Assembly (NCBI GenBank): GCA_032871835.1
Contig: CM065295.1
Span: 42,716,360 to 42,780,359, forward strand
Origin: Dipteronia dyeriana
Lineage: Eukaryota; Streptophyta; Magnoliopsida; Sapindales; Sapindaceae
Direction: 5' to 3'
Length of the DNA: 64,000 bases
Shown here: one piece after another, positions 33,360-45,054 of the stretch
How positions within the stretch are numbered: position 1 is the stretch's first letter
Layout of the letters: each line of letters begins with the position of its first letter
Program-made: the position numbers and the translations under genes
The notes under the pieces: model-generated
Seen by the model: the letters and a program-made list of their open reading frames with translations, nothing else
What the model was told of the DNA's origin: nothing
The model's database searches: none

Positions 33360-34430
33360 CCTTTGATTTCAACTTGAGCTGTGGTCTGCCCTGATCTCTT
33401 TCTTTGCTTCTGATTTCTCATCCCTTTTCAAGATCACATTCTGTAGATGTCCTTCTCGAATGAGGGTTTCTATGTAATCTCTGAGTTGGTAACACTTGGA
33501 AGTCTCATGACCGGTTTCCTTGTGGAACCTGCAGTATTTGGTTGTATCTCACCGAGCAAACTGAGATTGACGGCGTGGTTCTTTTACCAGATTCTTTGCT
33601 TCTATAATGGCCAGGATTTCCTCCTGCTTTTTCTGAAGGGGGTGTAGTTGGTGTATCTACCTCGGTATTTCTCTGTGGTCTGTTCGGCATTACACTTGTT
33701 TCCCCTGTTCTTGCTTTTTTCTTTGATGTTCCCTTTTTGATTTCCCTTTTGGTTCTGTACTTTGGACTCGGCATCCTTTTGTTCTGGTTTTCCTCCATGC
33801 ATGTAGCATCCTCCAGTGGCTAACTCATCTTCTTCAGCTAATGCATAACCTCCTGTCATGTCCATCATATCTGCATATCTGGTCAGACGGGCTCTTCTTA
33901 AATCGAAAGATAGTCGTCCATTCTGCAGGTTGTTGATGAATGCATCAATTATGGCTTCATCATTTGCACTGTCATTTCTGATACTGCTTGGCCGAATCTC
34001 CCCAAGTATTTCTTCAGCGACTCATCTTTTTCTTGTTTTATTTGAGAAAGGTAAGCCACGGACTTTTCCTGTGAACATTGCTCATAAATTACCTTGATAA
34101 GCTCCTGCTCAGTTCACTGAAACTTCTGATGCTAGCTGAGGGCAATATCTCAAACCATCATGAACCCGTGTCTCCTAGAGTTTGTGGAAAATTGAGACAC
34201 AGTAAGGGATCACTGTGGGCATACTGAGCCATGGCACTTTTGTAGCGTCTGACATGCTCCTTAGGGTCTGTGTCTTTCTTGAACTGCTCCACGTGCGGTA
34301 TTCTGAACCTTTCCTGGGAATGAGGTCCGTAAGATTTCCCTAGTGAAAGGGCTGTCAGAATTATCGTCAGATAAATCGTTGTATCCATAACGTCTGGCCA
34401 ATGCATCCATTTAACGCCTATTAATCTCGA
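33360..34430 (-). pseudogene. Gag of element B
   Basis: Pieces on the minus strand: IPHVEQFKKDTDPKEHVRRY and CLNFPQTLGDTGS (34,300-34,158), a shifted part with QIKQEKDESLKKYLGRF and INNLQNGRLSFDLRRARLTR, then DMTGGYALAEEDELATGG (about 33,860), a Lys-rich stretch and QYCRFHKETGHETSKCYQL (about 33,540-33,485), a zinc-knuckle-like block. It parallels Gag of C at 11,800-12,640. Several stops and shifts break it. Confidence 0.8.
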
Positions 34431-35070
34431 TTTCTCGAGTTAGGCTCTGGATTACGATATCTCTGTCTTCCACCGGACTTCCCCGATGGTTGAACCGCTG
34501 GGTGATTGTCATTCCTCTTTCTGGCTCTTCACTTTGATTCAGGGTTTCTCGTATGATTCCGTGATGACGCTTGTGATGGTGTCTATCACTATCTTCTGAG
34601 GATGACCGATCCCTGTGCCAGTCATGTTTGTGGTGTCTAGCACGGGCTATCTAATTTTGGTTCTACTTCTGGCATGGTCGTTCCTCTTCAGGTGTTTCAT
34701 GTCCAGCCTGATTGATTGTAGTAGGGTTCCTTTCGACTTCTGGTGTATTTATTTTTGGCCCTATTACAACCCAAAGAAGCCTCACAGGTGGGAGGTTAGA
34801 AGTTTGTGCTTAAGTAGCCAGTAGATCAACTCCTTCCTATGCTGCATCTGCCACCAATTGCTGTAACTCCTCTCGGAAGTGTTGCGTTAGGTCTCCGCTG
34901 GTCGGAGGAACTTGTTGGATCCATGTCAGGAATGTAGGTTGGTTCTCTGTTGTTACAGCGAGATCCCGCGAGGTACTGCCAACGTGGAAGTTATCCAGAG
35001 ATTTTTGGGCATCCCCAGAGCTGCTTCCTGCCATCGCTTTTATCAAATCGAAGGTTCAATCCCCCTTCTT
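34431..35070 (-). other. Leader and Gag N-terminal region of element B
   Basis: The frame 35,046-34,837 (KAMAGSSSGDAQKSLDNFHV...) may be the start of Gag; the remainder to 34,431 is decayed, with stops in all frames. There is no other feature. Confidence 0.5.
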
Positions 35071-35089
35071 CCAGCGCCAATTGTTGACG
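35071..35089 (-). promoter_or_regulatory. Primer-binding site of element B
   Basis: After the LTR end (ACGTCAACA) and one or two bases, the minus strand reads TGGCGCTGGAAGAAGGGGG, which matches the site of element C at 16 or more of 19 positions. Confidence 0.7.
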
Positions 35090-35091
35090 TC

Positions 35092-35949
35092 GGTTTCTGG
35101 ATTGTATCAGAAAATCCAACAAGGATTGGATTTTGGTCGTGATTTTAAAGAGAAAGATAAGGGGAAAAAATAAACGTAAGTTTTTTAGGTGGTAAAACTC
35201 CGATGACATGAGAAACGTCCATGGGTGGTTGAATGATCAACCAAGCCAAAATCCACTATGAAATTATGATGTTTACAAGCTCTCGATCTCTCTTTCTTCT
35301 CTCTGTATTTTTTCTATGAATGTTTGTATATCTCTCTTTGCAAGATTATGGGTCTATTTATATGTTTATATAACCCTAATTTGCTTTGTACAAGTAATAG
35401 AAGACGTTTATATTTAATTACAACTATTTACTTGCTTGAAGCTGATTGTCTTCTTTCCTGTTTTGGAGTCTTGTACTGAGATCGAATGGGACTCTAGTAA
35501 TGTAGTCCAATTAGGACTTATTTCCTTATAAAAGCATAGTCTTTTTGATTGAATAAAGTTGTTGCCCGATTGGGAACATCTCCTGTTTAATATTCTATTT
35601 TTGTTGGGATTCCTTTTTGATATGGATCTCTTCGTGCATCTTAATGACTTGATCCACGTGGACTATGCGCTAGGCTTTTATTCAGTTTTTTTCATGATCG
35701 TCCCGAGTAAGAACAATACATGCTGGTCCCGAGTAACATCATTTGTTCCCGAGTAGAAATGTCATCTAACCAGCCCTGAGTTATCTTTTAACTGATCCTG
35801 AGTAGGTTTTGTTCTACATCTGCTTACTCGGGTTTTCTCTTCTTCGGTGCAGTCTTGTAGGATATTTTCTGAATGCCTACTCGGATGTCCACCTGCAATT
35901 TATCCCCTTTGAGGATGACGTGTTCGTACGGTAAATTTCACATACGACA
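35092..35949 (-). repeat. 5' LTR of element B (858 bp)
   Basis: On the minus strand it runs from TGTCGTATG to CGTCAACA. CCCGAGTA repeats lie in U3 (about 35,700-35,830), a TATA box (CATATAAATAGACC) near 35,353-35,363, and the GGACGTTTCTC block near 35,215. AAAAT (35,950-35,954) flanks the outer end. It is similar in layout to the A and C LTRs but clearly diverged. Confidence 0.85.
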
Positions 35950-36613
35950 AAAATCATGATACATTTTAGTGTTATATGGATGCACACTATATGTTGTACT
36001 ATGAGCCTCCCTCAATATTTCTTCCTTCAATTCACCATCGTCGGGTACACAAAACATTTTCCACACAATACTACATTACTACCATCCAACCTAAAATCAG
36101 GTTTGACACCCTTCTTAACTTCTTAGAAATTCAAATTAGTTGCAAGTCGCCCTTTTGAGCACTTTTAATTCTATCCACCAAGGCAGACTGAAGTTTTAAG
36201 TGAGCTAAAAAATCAGTCTGCCCATGCATTACCACCATTACATACATTTTTCGAGATCTTTCAAAATATAGCTTTCAGTAGTAATCAAATGTGCCAAACT
36301 CTCTGAAGATTTTCTACTTAGAGTATCTTCTGCTTCCACATTCGCTTTACCTAGATGATAATTTATAGTGCAGTCATAATTCTCCACCAATTACAACCAT
36401 CGCCTATGTCTCAAATTCAACTCATTTTGAGTAAATAGATATTTCAAACTCTTATGATCTGTAAAGATTTCACAAGTCTCTCCATGAAGTTAGTGTCTTC
36501 ATATTTTTCAGGTAAAAACCATCGTTGCCGACTCTAGATCGTGAGTTGGATAATTTTGTTCGTGGGTCTTCAATTGCCTTAGAGCATATTGAAATTCCCT
36601 TAACCATTTATAG
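35950..36613 (-). pseudogene. Chromovirus D: RNase H end and integrase zinc finger
   Basis: Minus-strand translation from 36,608 gives WLREFQYALRQLKTHEQNYP, THDLES, a decayed RNase H ([13 protein letters not shown] block) and near 36,050 VPDDGELKEEILREAHSTTY, SVHPYNTKMYHD. The latter is the H-H part of the plant chromovirus integrase zinc finger, cut at 35,955 by element B. Many stops are present. Confidence 0.8.
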
Positions 36614-38940
36614 TGTAAAATATACCTAGAGAAGGGGGGATGAGTGGGTGAATAGGTATATCATCAAATTTTTGCCTCAACAAGTTAAGCACACTTAGAG
36701 CCTTTAACAAGTAAATTGCTTTAACAAGCCAAAGTAAATTCAATTGTTAAAACAATACAAGTTAATGTAAGTAAAGAAACTAAAAAATGCAAAAATCAAC
36801 ACAAGATATTTTTACATGAGAAAACCTCAAAAGATGAAACATCCACGAGTTGAATCCACAACCACAGACAAACTGCAATTCACTATGATGAATAAAAGAT
36901 ACACACTTAAAAAGTAATCAACACATGATACACTATTCAAGCTATCAACTCATATTCTACCCTCGGACCTAGTGAACCACTTTGCCTACTTCATATCTAA
37001 GATGTGAATATCATACCTCTAGGAAGCAACTTCCTATCCAAGACCTCATGTTTCTAGGAAGATTTCTTGCTTGCCTAGTCAGATCCTCCCAACCCTAGAC
37101 AAGACTTCTCGCTTAACTATATGAGTCCTCCCTACTCTAGTTAAGACTTCCTGCTTAGTTATCCCGTTCTCCCTGATCCAAACTAAGACTACCTTGCTTG
37201 GCTATCTGGAACACTTTCCTAGCCAAGTCTTCTTGCTCAAGTCAAAGCTTCACTCACTTCAACAAGAGACTTCAACCTTTTGCAGGGCAATAATATAAGT
37301 GAAATGCAAACATGCAATCATGATGCAATCACAAGCAAATATAGCAATTAGACCAAACACACTCTATGAAGAATTAGATTTGCACAAATCAAGCTTACAA
37401 TCAAATGTAACTAATTCTTATGAACATGTAATTAGAGATATAGATTAGGCATTCAAAATCATTCACAAAAAATCTAGAAACCTAAACATGTTAATCAAAG
37501 CTAGAATAACAAGTTTTCAATAGAAATCACAAAACTAGCTTTGAAATCAAGTGAAAAAGTTAACACTTGAAATCCTCAAGATATTCAACAAAGCAAGAAC
37601 TAGATTTAGATGATAGAGATCACAATCAAAATATCCTAGCTCTAAAACATGTGACTAAACCCTAGAAATTAACAATCAAAATCAAATCACAAAGATATTC
37701 TAGATTCAAGTTCATGTTCTTCAAAATTAGCTAACATATGTTCATTTAAAAATCACAAGAGCTAATTTCAAAAATCACTCAAACAAGTCTAAAAGTTGAA
37801 TCAAAATCATTCTAAACATTTTTGTTTAATCAAATAAGAAGATCTATCAAGTTGATCATAACAGAAAAATGGAAAGAAGATGATTCACTTACAAATGATG
37901 AACATACAAATGAAGATCAGATCACCATGAAATATATGGATATCATTTGACTCTGAAAATGCTTAGGACTTTTACCTCTCTTCACGACCAACAATTTTGG
38001 CTTTTGAAAATCTAAAATTGGAGTTGATTTGAGAGAGATATGACCAAAACGAAAATATTAAAGGTTGTTGAAAATTTCTGCACGAAATTGAGATATATAT
38101 GAAGGGAGAATGAGTTTGAGAGGAAAGGGACTCTAACAACCAATGAAGGGCTGCCACCTCAGCCTCCCGTGGAGGTGCATATCCTCCACGGGGGGAGAGG
38201 GTATCCCTTCCCATGGGGCATATGTGCCTCCACGAGGTAGTGGTGCAAAAGGCATTATTGCCATCTCTCTTCCCTTACGCACCACTCGTGTTCTTTGACC
38301 GTTCTTCGAATCCGTTTTTAGATTACAAACTATAACTCTCTCATGGACATGGATGTCAATAAAAATTTCATAAAAAAATATAGAATTCAACTTGATACAC
38401 AATGATCAAAACTATGTACGATAAAGATACGGAAAATTTCATAACTTCATACTCGGAACTTGAAACTTAATGCATGAGTAAGCAAAATGACCGGATCGCA
38501 GCAAAGAATAATATGAGAACATAATCAAGTCTGATATTACAAAAACATAAACAAATAAACACAAAAACATATAAGTACGTCATTTCTTAGATATAGTCCT
38601 AGAACATGCAATTTCACAAAAGTTGTCAAATTAAATCTAACACATGTGCATACTTTAATAAGTGTGTGATTGTGTTATATAAATTTGGCACAACGATGCA
38701 GGGATACATATGGATGCAATATGTGTGTGTGTGTGCACCTATGCCTTGCAAGAGGAATAAGAATATTAATACCTTAGCATCCAAGTAAGCACATATCCTT
38801 TTGAAGAAGAACTTTGCATGCGAAGTTGCTTTCCTTCTTTGAAGCTCGATCCAATCACGAACCACCTAAGCAACTAAGTAATATAAACAAAAAGCATTTT
38901 GTTATAGAATCAAGCCAACACAAATCTAAAACCTAACACA
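36614..38940 (-). mobile_element. Solo LTR, SIRE-like layout (2.3 kb), inserted in chromovirus D
   Basis: Plus-strand ends are TGTAAAATATACC and CCTAACACA. It lies between RNase H codons of D (HGKVIA on the right, REFQYAL on the left), flanked by TATAG (36,609-36,613) and TATGC (38,941-38,945), an imperfect duplication. The beginning (CCTAGAGAAGGGGGGATGAGTGGGTGAATAG) resembles the E LTR (TCTAGAGAGGGGGTGAATAG), and both have the same ordered set of aaaaccTC...GAATCC and GGAAG motifs. There is no coding region. A GC-rich palindromic island occurs at 38,155-38,245. Confidence 0.65.
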
Positions 38941-40745
38941 TATGCAATCACCTTCCCATGTTGCATTAGAACACAACCCAATCCTTTCTCAGAAACCCCA
39001 CTGTAAATGACATAACTACCACTACTAGAAGGGTGAGTTAAAACTTTGGCAGATATTAATATGTTTTTGAGTTCTTGGAATGTCTTCTCACATTCATCAC
39101 TACACTTGAACTTGACACCATTTCTAGTTATGTGAGTTAAAGGAGTTATAAGACTAGTGATTTTTTTTAAAATGTTGATAGTAACCAGTCAATCCAAGAA
39201 AACTCCTCATTTCATTAACATTAATAGGTCTACTCCAACTCACTATCATCTCGATCTTTGTTGGATCAACATAAATCTCATCTATAGTCACCACATGCCT
39301 TGAAAATACCACCATATCCAACCCAAAACTCACTTTTTAAACTTGGCAGAGTCTCTTCTCCTGAAGTCTTTACAATACAACCCTTAAATGCCTCTAATGT
39401 TCCTCATTGTCTTTAAAGTATATTAATATATCATCGATGAAGACAATAACAATTTGGTCAAGCTAGATTTGAAAAACCTTAATCATAAAATCCATGAAAG
39501 TTGTATGAGCATTTGTCAACCCATAAGGCATTACTAAAAACTCATAATGCCCATAACGAGTTTAGAAGTTGTCTTAAATACCTTGCAATCTTTTAACTAA
39601 TGATATTCTAATCACAAATCAATCTTGGAAAATATAGTCGCACTTTGCAATTGATCAAATAGATTATCAATCCGAGGAAGTGGATATCTGTTTTTAATGG
39701 TGACCTAGTTTAGCTATCGATAGTTAATACACAACTGTATAGAACCATCTTTCTTCTTTACAAACAACACCAGAGCACCCAAGGTGAAATATTATGGTGA
39801 ATAAAACCTTTATCAAGTAAGTGTTGCAATTGGGTCTTTAACTTCCTAAGTTCAGTTGGTGTCATGCAGTATGGTGCCTTAGAAATAGGGGTAGTGCCTA
39901 GCACCACATCAACTACAAACTCATTCTCTCGACTTGGGTGCAATTCGTATAAGTCTTCAAGAAATACATATAAAAACTCTCTTACAACATTAACATTTTA
40001 TATGATAGATTCGTTATTGTTGCCGCTCGTGACTCGACACAAAAGTTAGAAATCCTTCAAGGCCTTTCACTTGCATTTTAGTAGCTTTAATGATAGAGAT
40101 TAAACTGTCATAAGAGTTTCGTATACCCTGAAATTGGAACTCTTTTTCTCTAGGTTTATAAAACACAATCTCCTTAGAAAAACAATCAATATTAGCATAA
40201 TTAATGGTCAACTAGTCCATCCATAAAATGACATCAAAGCCATGCATTTTCAATGGTAACAAATGTACCAAGAAATCCATTCCACCAACACTAATCAAAT
40301 AAGATTTGTAAACTTGATTAACATGCATGCTATCTTCTATTGGAGTCATGATGGTCATACATAAATCTAGAGGTTCAACATATTTATTTGCATAGACAAA
40401 TTGTGCAAGAAACAAATGAGTGGGTAGCACGAAAGTAAAAAAGAATCGCATTTTCTCTAGAAAATAAGGACAATGTACCTAATACAACATCATTCGTTGC
40501 ATGTACATCTTGCTCGGTGATGGCAAAGACATGTCCTTAGGTTTTGTACTTCTTTCGCTAAGCTTCATTTTTCGATGCATTTTTGAATCCGTTTTCCCAT
40601 AACCAAAACAAGCCTAAGTAGTCATGCAACATTATCTAGAATGAGAACGGTTGCAACAGTGATATGAAGGAAAGTACTTCTTGAATGGAGTATCTTCAAT
40701 AACCTTTTTGCTACCCTTATTGCCACCAGTGTTGTGCTTCTATCA
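38941..40745 (-). pseudogene. Chromovirus D: Gag zinc knuckle, protease and reverse transcriptase
   Basis: On the minus strand from 40,745: KHNTGGNKGSKKV, a decayed CxxC zinc knuckle (CF.CGKTDSKM) near 40,620, then protease (SVGGMDFLVHLLPLKMHGFD, VILWMD) and NIDCFSKEIVFYKP, RT ([34 protein letters not shown]) and FIDDILI near 39,440-39,420, the RT active site, still with both Asp. The end of this piece reads GLGCVLMQHGKVIA (RNase H). Stops and shifts are frequent. The 5' LTR and most of gag are absent. Confidence 0.85.
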
Positions 40746-41502
40746 ATTGGCAATAATAAGAGAATTATTCTTTTTTAATTGTAGTAATTAAATAAGTTCA
40801 ATTAAGGATATAAGTTTCCTTTTAACTTTGACATAAAACTAGAAAGGAAATAATCACTGACGATTGATATCCTTAAATTTAAAACACTAATGCTAGACAA
40901 CCCAAAACTTTAGCCCAAATTTCAGTCTAAATGATATGGCAAGTGGTTTTTTTATTAATTTTGTTATCATCTATTGTGTGTGATGATGACAACTCATTTG
41001 CCACATCATTTGAGTTGAAATCTGGGTTCATTATTTGGGTTGTACAACATTACTCTTAATGATTTAACTTTCCTTTTAATTAAAAAAAAACCTGTCGGTT
41101 CCGAAATTTTTAAGAACTAAAACCATATTTTTCCGAGCATGTTCGGTTCTTCATGTCACGGTTCCGGTTGAAACCAACCGTTATCACTTATAGAGACTCG
41201 AACCCTTGACAACTAATGTAGAAGGTAGGTGCACAACCACATATGCTAATATATGATGTGCTAATAAAGATTATTATTATTATTATTATTATTATTAAAG
41301 TATTACGACAATTACAATAGAACTGTCAGGACCTACAAAGATTAGACGATACATGTATGACATGAATATCTATTCCCACAAATTGGGAAAAAACTCTCCA
41401 CAAATGCTTCTAAAATGTGCATGGTGAGACTCAAACCCCTAGTCACCAATATGGAAGGGAGATGCACAACCACCTGTACATCGTGCTAAGCAGTGATGTG
41501 CA

Positions 41503-41533
<31 letters not shown>

Positions 41534-42703
41534 GTGTATCAACCCATACGATGCACGGACTTTGTAAAAAATATTTTATCGTGTCGTATTGTTAGAAAAT
41601 CGATAAAATACTTCGCTACTATGCACGAACTCATGTATAGCTGACATGTGAAATACATATGTTTGTTATTTGCTTGTTTGTCATACCAATTATATAAAAA
41701 ATAAATACCGAAAAGAATGGAAAAAGACTAAAAAAATAATATTTTGAAATACTTATATTTTTTCTTTGCAACTGGAGTTTTTTTCTTAACAACATGCAAT
41801 TAACATTTGGTCAAACAGAAACTAGTTTACAAACATTAAAATTGAAAGAAAACAAAGTAAGCTATAACAATTTATATAAATTAACTGTAACCGTAGATAA
41901 ATTTTTTTAATGATATATTGAAATTATAAAATTTATAATCAACAATTTAAAAGTAATATTTAGGCTCAGTGTATCTTTCTTTCTTTTTCTCTATAAAAGT
42001 CATTTTGGCTCATATTTGATGCAATAAGTTCAAAAGTACAGATCCTAAAACTTTATCAAATATTTGGTATATTTATTTTATTATTATATTTCCAAGTTAT
42101 AGATTATAAGCTATATATTAATTATAAAAATTACTCATCTATAATTATATATACCTTTTTAGTTTTGTTTTCTTCTTAATTGTTTAGAATATATTAAATA
42201 TGCATTAAATATATTTTAATTATTTAAAAAAATGTCTTTGAATTTAGGTATTCTTTTAATAAATAAATAATTTACAAAATAAATTAAAAAATCTATATAA
42301 TATCTTGTAATAGAGCCTTAACATACCATGTGTCGGTATGAGAATGCTTGACCGTTAATGAGTTTTTTAAAAAGTTATATTCAGCCTTTCAGTTTCATAC
42401 TTTTATATTCAACTCTTCATTTTTTTTCAATTGACAGGTGATTTTCTAAATTTAATAAAAAGTATTATTATCAATAAATCCTATATATTTCCTTTAATGT
42501 TTGATGAATAATATATTATTATGCCACGTATCAACATGAAATGACCCATTAATCAATATTTTTAAAATTATATTCAACCCTTCATTTTTTCAATACACAA
42601 TTGATTTTCTAGTTTTAATGAGATTTGTTAATATTATTAAATCTTATAAAATATTATTATATCTATATTTAGAAAATATAATATAATGGAGTCTCAAAAG
42701 CAA
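40746..42703. other. AT-rich intergenic DNA with microsatellites and SINE-like repeat
   Basis: I see no gene here. It includes (ATT)n runs at about 41,272-41,297 and 41,503-41,533, the SINE-like repeat listed separately, and a block from about 42,310 whose phrases (CCTTAACATACCATGTGTCGGTATGAGAATGCTTGACC, TCAATTGACAGGTGATTTTCTA) recur at 42,500-42,660, 44,240-44,420 and 44,465-44,520. A motif ACCCATACGATGCACGG (41,545) resembles those near the ends of plant Helitrons, but no Helitron ends could be defined. Confidence 0.5.
41275..41500 (-). repeat. SINE-like repeat with (AAT)n tail
   Basis: Read on the minus strand, TGGTTGTGCATCTCCCTTCC and GGGGTTTGAGTCTC are spaced like RNA polymerase III A and B boxes of a tRNA-derived SINE, and the unit ends in (AAT)n at 41,297-41,272. 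A second, similar head (GGGTTCGAGTCTC) lies at 41,191-41,240. It is a candidate only. Confidence 0.35.
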
Positions 42704-43530
42704 TAAAGTTTTTGCTAGTAACAATACAAAAAAGAAATAAAGAAAGGGAGGGAAAGAGAATTCTCCAACCTCTAGATGTTGAGCTCCTTTGTGCTATTCT
42801 GTGGAGGGTTTGGTATAGACGTAATAAGTTGGTTCACTCTTTTATATTGTTGTCAATGGAGGAGGTGCTTGATTAGGCAGCTGGTTTTCTCCATGATTTT
42901 CAAGCTACGGATTGTGGTTTTCCTAAGGCACGAGCTCCCAAGTCTCTGTCCCCGGTGTGGATAGCCCCAATTCTTGGATCCTTCAAAATAAATACGGATG
43001 CAGCGTTGGATATGAAGAACAATTTGGTGGGTTTGGGTGTCGTTGTCAGAGATCATCAGGGGTTAGTTAAAGCTTCGGCAACTTTCAAATATCATACAAG
43101 GCTTTCCCCACAAATGGCCGAAGCTTTTGGTATTCCGCAAGGCCTCCGTTTGGCTAAAGATACAGGCCTTTGTCCAGCCTGTTTGGAATCTGATGCGTTG
43201 TCGGTGGTGAACCTCGTAACTACTAGATATGTTCCTCTTTTTTAATTGGGAGTTATTATTGGTGATATTTGCAGCATGCTTGATGATCCGCTTGTTTCTT
43301 CGTGTTTTGGTGTTATTTCCTTTATTCCTAGAGATTCTAACAAAGGTGCGCACCAACTTGCAAAGCTTGCGCTTTCTTTGGAGAGCGATTCCGTTTGGAT
43401 GGAAACTGTCCCTCCCTGTGTGGAGAGTTTTGTTCTGGATGATTTTCCGGCTCGGTTCTAATCTCGTTTTTTTTCTTGTGTTTTCTTATTGAATATCAGC
43501 TTCTTTCAAAAAAAAAAAAAGTTTTTGCTA
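42704..43530 (+). mobile_element. 5'-truncated LINE (L1-type) with 13-bp target duplication
   Basis: AAAGTTTTTGCTA occurs at 42,704-42,716 and again at 43,518-43,530, directly after an A run (43,508-43,520). Between them is the RNase H-like tail of a plant LINE. The A-tail and long direct repeats are the signature of target-primed reverse transcription. The copy is about 800 bp, so most of the element (endonuclease, RT) is missing. Confidence 0.8.
42770..43461 (+). pseudogene. RNase H-like (RVT_3) domain of plant LINE
   Basis: Segments in one frame or after a shift: LCAILWRVWYRRNKLVH, ATDCGFPKARAPK, then FKINTDAALDMKNNLVGLGV, VVRDHQGLVKASA, QMAEAFGIPQGL and LESDALSVVNLV, and VISFIPRDSNKGAHQLAKLA. 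The pattern D (NTDAAL), E (AEAF), D (ESDAL), D-like (RDSNKGAHQLA) is that of the RNase H-like domain at the C-terminus of plant L1 LINEs. A stop TAA at 43,243-43,245 and a preceding stop near 42,873 break the frame. Confidence 0.8.
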
Positions 43531-43705
43531 TTATGTAGTTATTAATAATTGTAAAATTCTTTAATAATTTTTTTTCCATATATCACATATCAATAGATAA
43601 CCAAGAGGCAATCCCGTAATTAATGGAACAATGAATAAATTCTCTAAACCAATATCATAATTGATATGTAATTATTATTATTATTACTATTACTATTACT
43701 ATTAC

Positions 43706-43748
<43 letters not shown>

Positions 43749-44631
43749 TGAAGTATTATATTATTTGGTAAATTTAAAAGACAAGCCATAAATTCTTTTT
43801 TTTTTTACCAAAGCTATTTAGTAGTTATTAAGTGTAATAACTTTTAATAATATAGTATTTTTTTCAAAAATAACATATCCATAGGTAATCAAAAGACAAT
43901 CTCATAAGTAATGGCATAGTGAATAAATTTATTTTTAAATATTAGGTATTTTTTTTTAAGTATTCCCTTATTTGGTAAAATTAAAAGACAAGCCATAATT
44001 ATTTTTTACCAACAAGCCATAAATTCGTATTAATTGTTTTTAAGTATTGTTAATTATTTAATTATATAATATATATAATAACATAATATATAATATAATA
44101 TAATATTTTATTTTTGGTTCATTAAGAAAATTTATAAATTATCTCATCGGTTATGGAATTGACTCCTCATTCTATTCATTATCCCATTAATTATGGGATT
44201 GACTCTTGGTTTTTCTATACTATTAATTATTTTATATTATAACAAGTCACATGTCGGTATGAGAAGGCTTAACCATTATTAGCTTTTTAAAAAAATTATA
44301 TTCAACCCTTTAGTTTTATTTTCTTCAACTCCATTTTTTTCAATTATCGGTTGATTTTCTAGATTTAATGAGATTTCTTTTTTTGACAGTATCTAATTTA
44401 ATGAAAAATTATACTATTATTAGATCATATAATTTTCCTTTAATGCTTGATGGATAATATATTATCATAGAGCCTCAACATACCACATGAGAATGCTTGA
44501 CCAGACCATTAATTAATTTTATGTTGGGGATGTCAAATAAATAAATCAAGAGAAATGCCCCATGATTGTTTTTCATTACCAATGCATCCAATATCTTAGA
44601 CCAATAAATTAAATCATGACTATTTAAATTA
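43531..44631. other. AT-rich intergenic DNA with (ATT/ACT) microsatellite and dispersed repeat copies
   Basis: The (ATT)n/(ACT)n microsatellite is at about 43,672-43,748. Two phrases, ACCAAGCTATTTAGTAGTTATTAAGTGTAATAACTTTTAATAATATAGTA (near 43,810) and CAAAAGACAATCTCATAAGTAATGG, repeat within the block and, in reverse, at 61,500-61,760. No coding frame. Confidence 0.55.
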
Positions 44632-44860
44632 TCATTGTGTTACATTGTGGAAATTGTGAGATATGTCACCTTTTTTATTGTCTTTTGTGATGATGTCACA
44701 AGTTTAATAACTTAAGTTTAAAAGGCCCCTATTATGGTGAACTACCGAAGTTGCCCCTAAACTTTTATTTGTAAAAGACAACTTTCTGAAATCCTTTGTA
44801 TCTCCCCAAAAAAGTTGTCTGAAAACTTGTATCTATCTCTCTCCAAAAAAGAAAGTTGTC
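44632..44860 (+). repeat. Putative left terminal inverted repeat of the MULE
   Basis: It is similar to the reverse complement of about 52,930-53,140 (see element entry). The alignment contains gaps, so the outer border is approximate. Confidence 0.4.
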
Positions 44861-45054
44861 TCATTCCAGAATCTGCACAGAGAAGGTAACTAATATTTAT
44901 GATCTCGTGTATTATCTTTTCTGGTTTCATGCATTTCCGATATATTGCATGCATTTATGTGTTGTAAGAACATGTATGAACATTTAATAGATTCGAGTAT
45001 TTTTCATGTGTGATCAAGAATATGTAAAGAAGAATCGAACATATTTTTTGACCG

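Larger units (their letters stand above)
16139..35949 (-). mobile_element. Ty3/Tat-lineage LTR retrotransposon B, interrupted by element E
   Basis: Read on the minus strand: 5' LTR (35,949-35,092), PBS, gag (about 34,420-33,370), protease (33,240-32,840), RT (32,800-32,142, resuming 22,361-21,845), RNase H domains (21,800-20,930), integrase (20,760-19,640), a duplicated 3' region, and the antisense aORF (16,141-18,039, plus strand). The RT is split by the 9.77-kb Ty1/SIRE-like element E with a CTGAG duplication. The aORF N-terminal part and the 3' LTR are missing at the junction near 16,138. AAAAT (35,950-35,954) is the surviving target-site copy. Confidence 0.85.

Noticed and set aside
41540..44600. 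Helitron
   Set aside because: A GCACGG-type motif is present, but I could not find a TC start, a CTRR end with 3' hairpin, or a Rep/helicase gene. Kept only as an unexplained repeat family.
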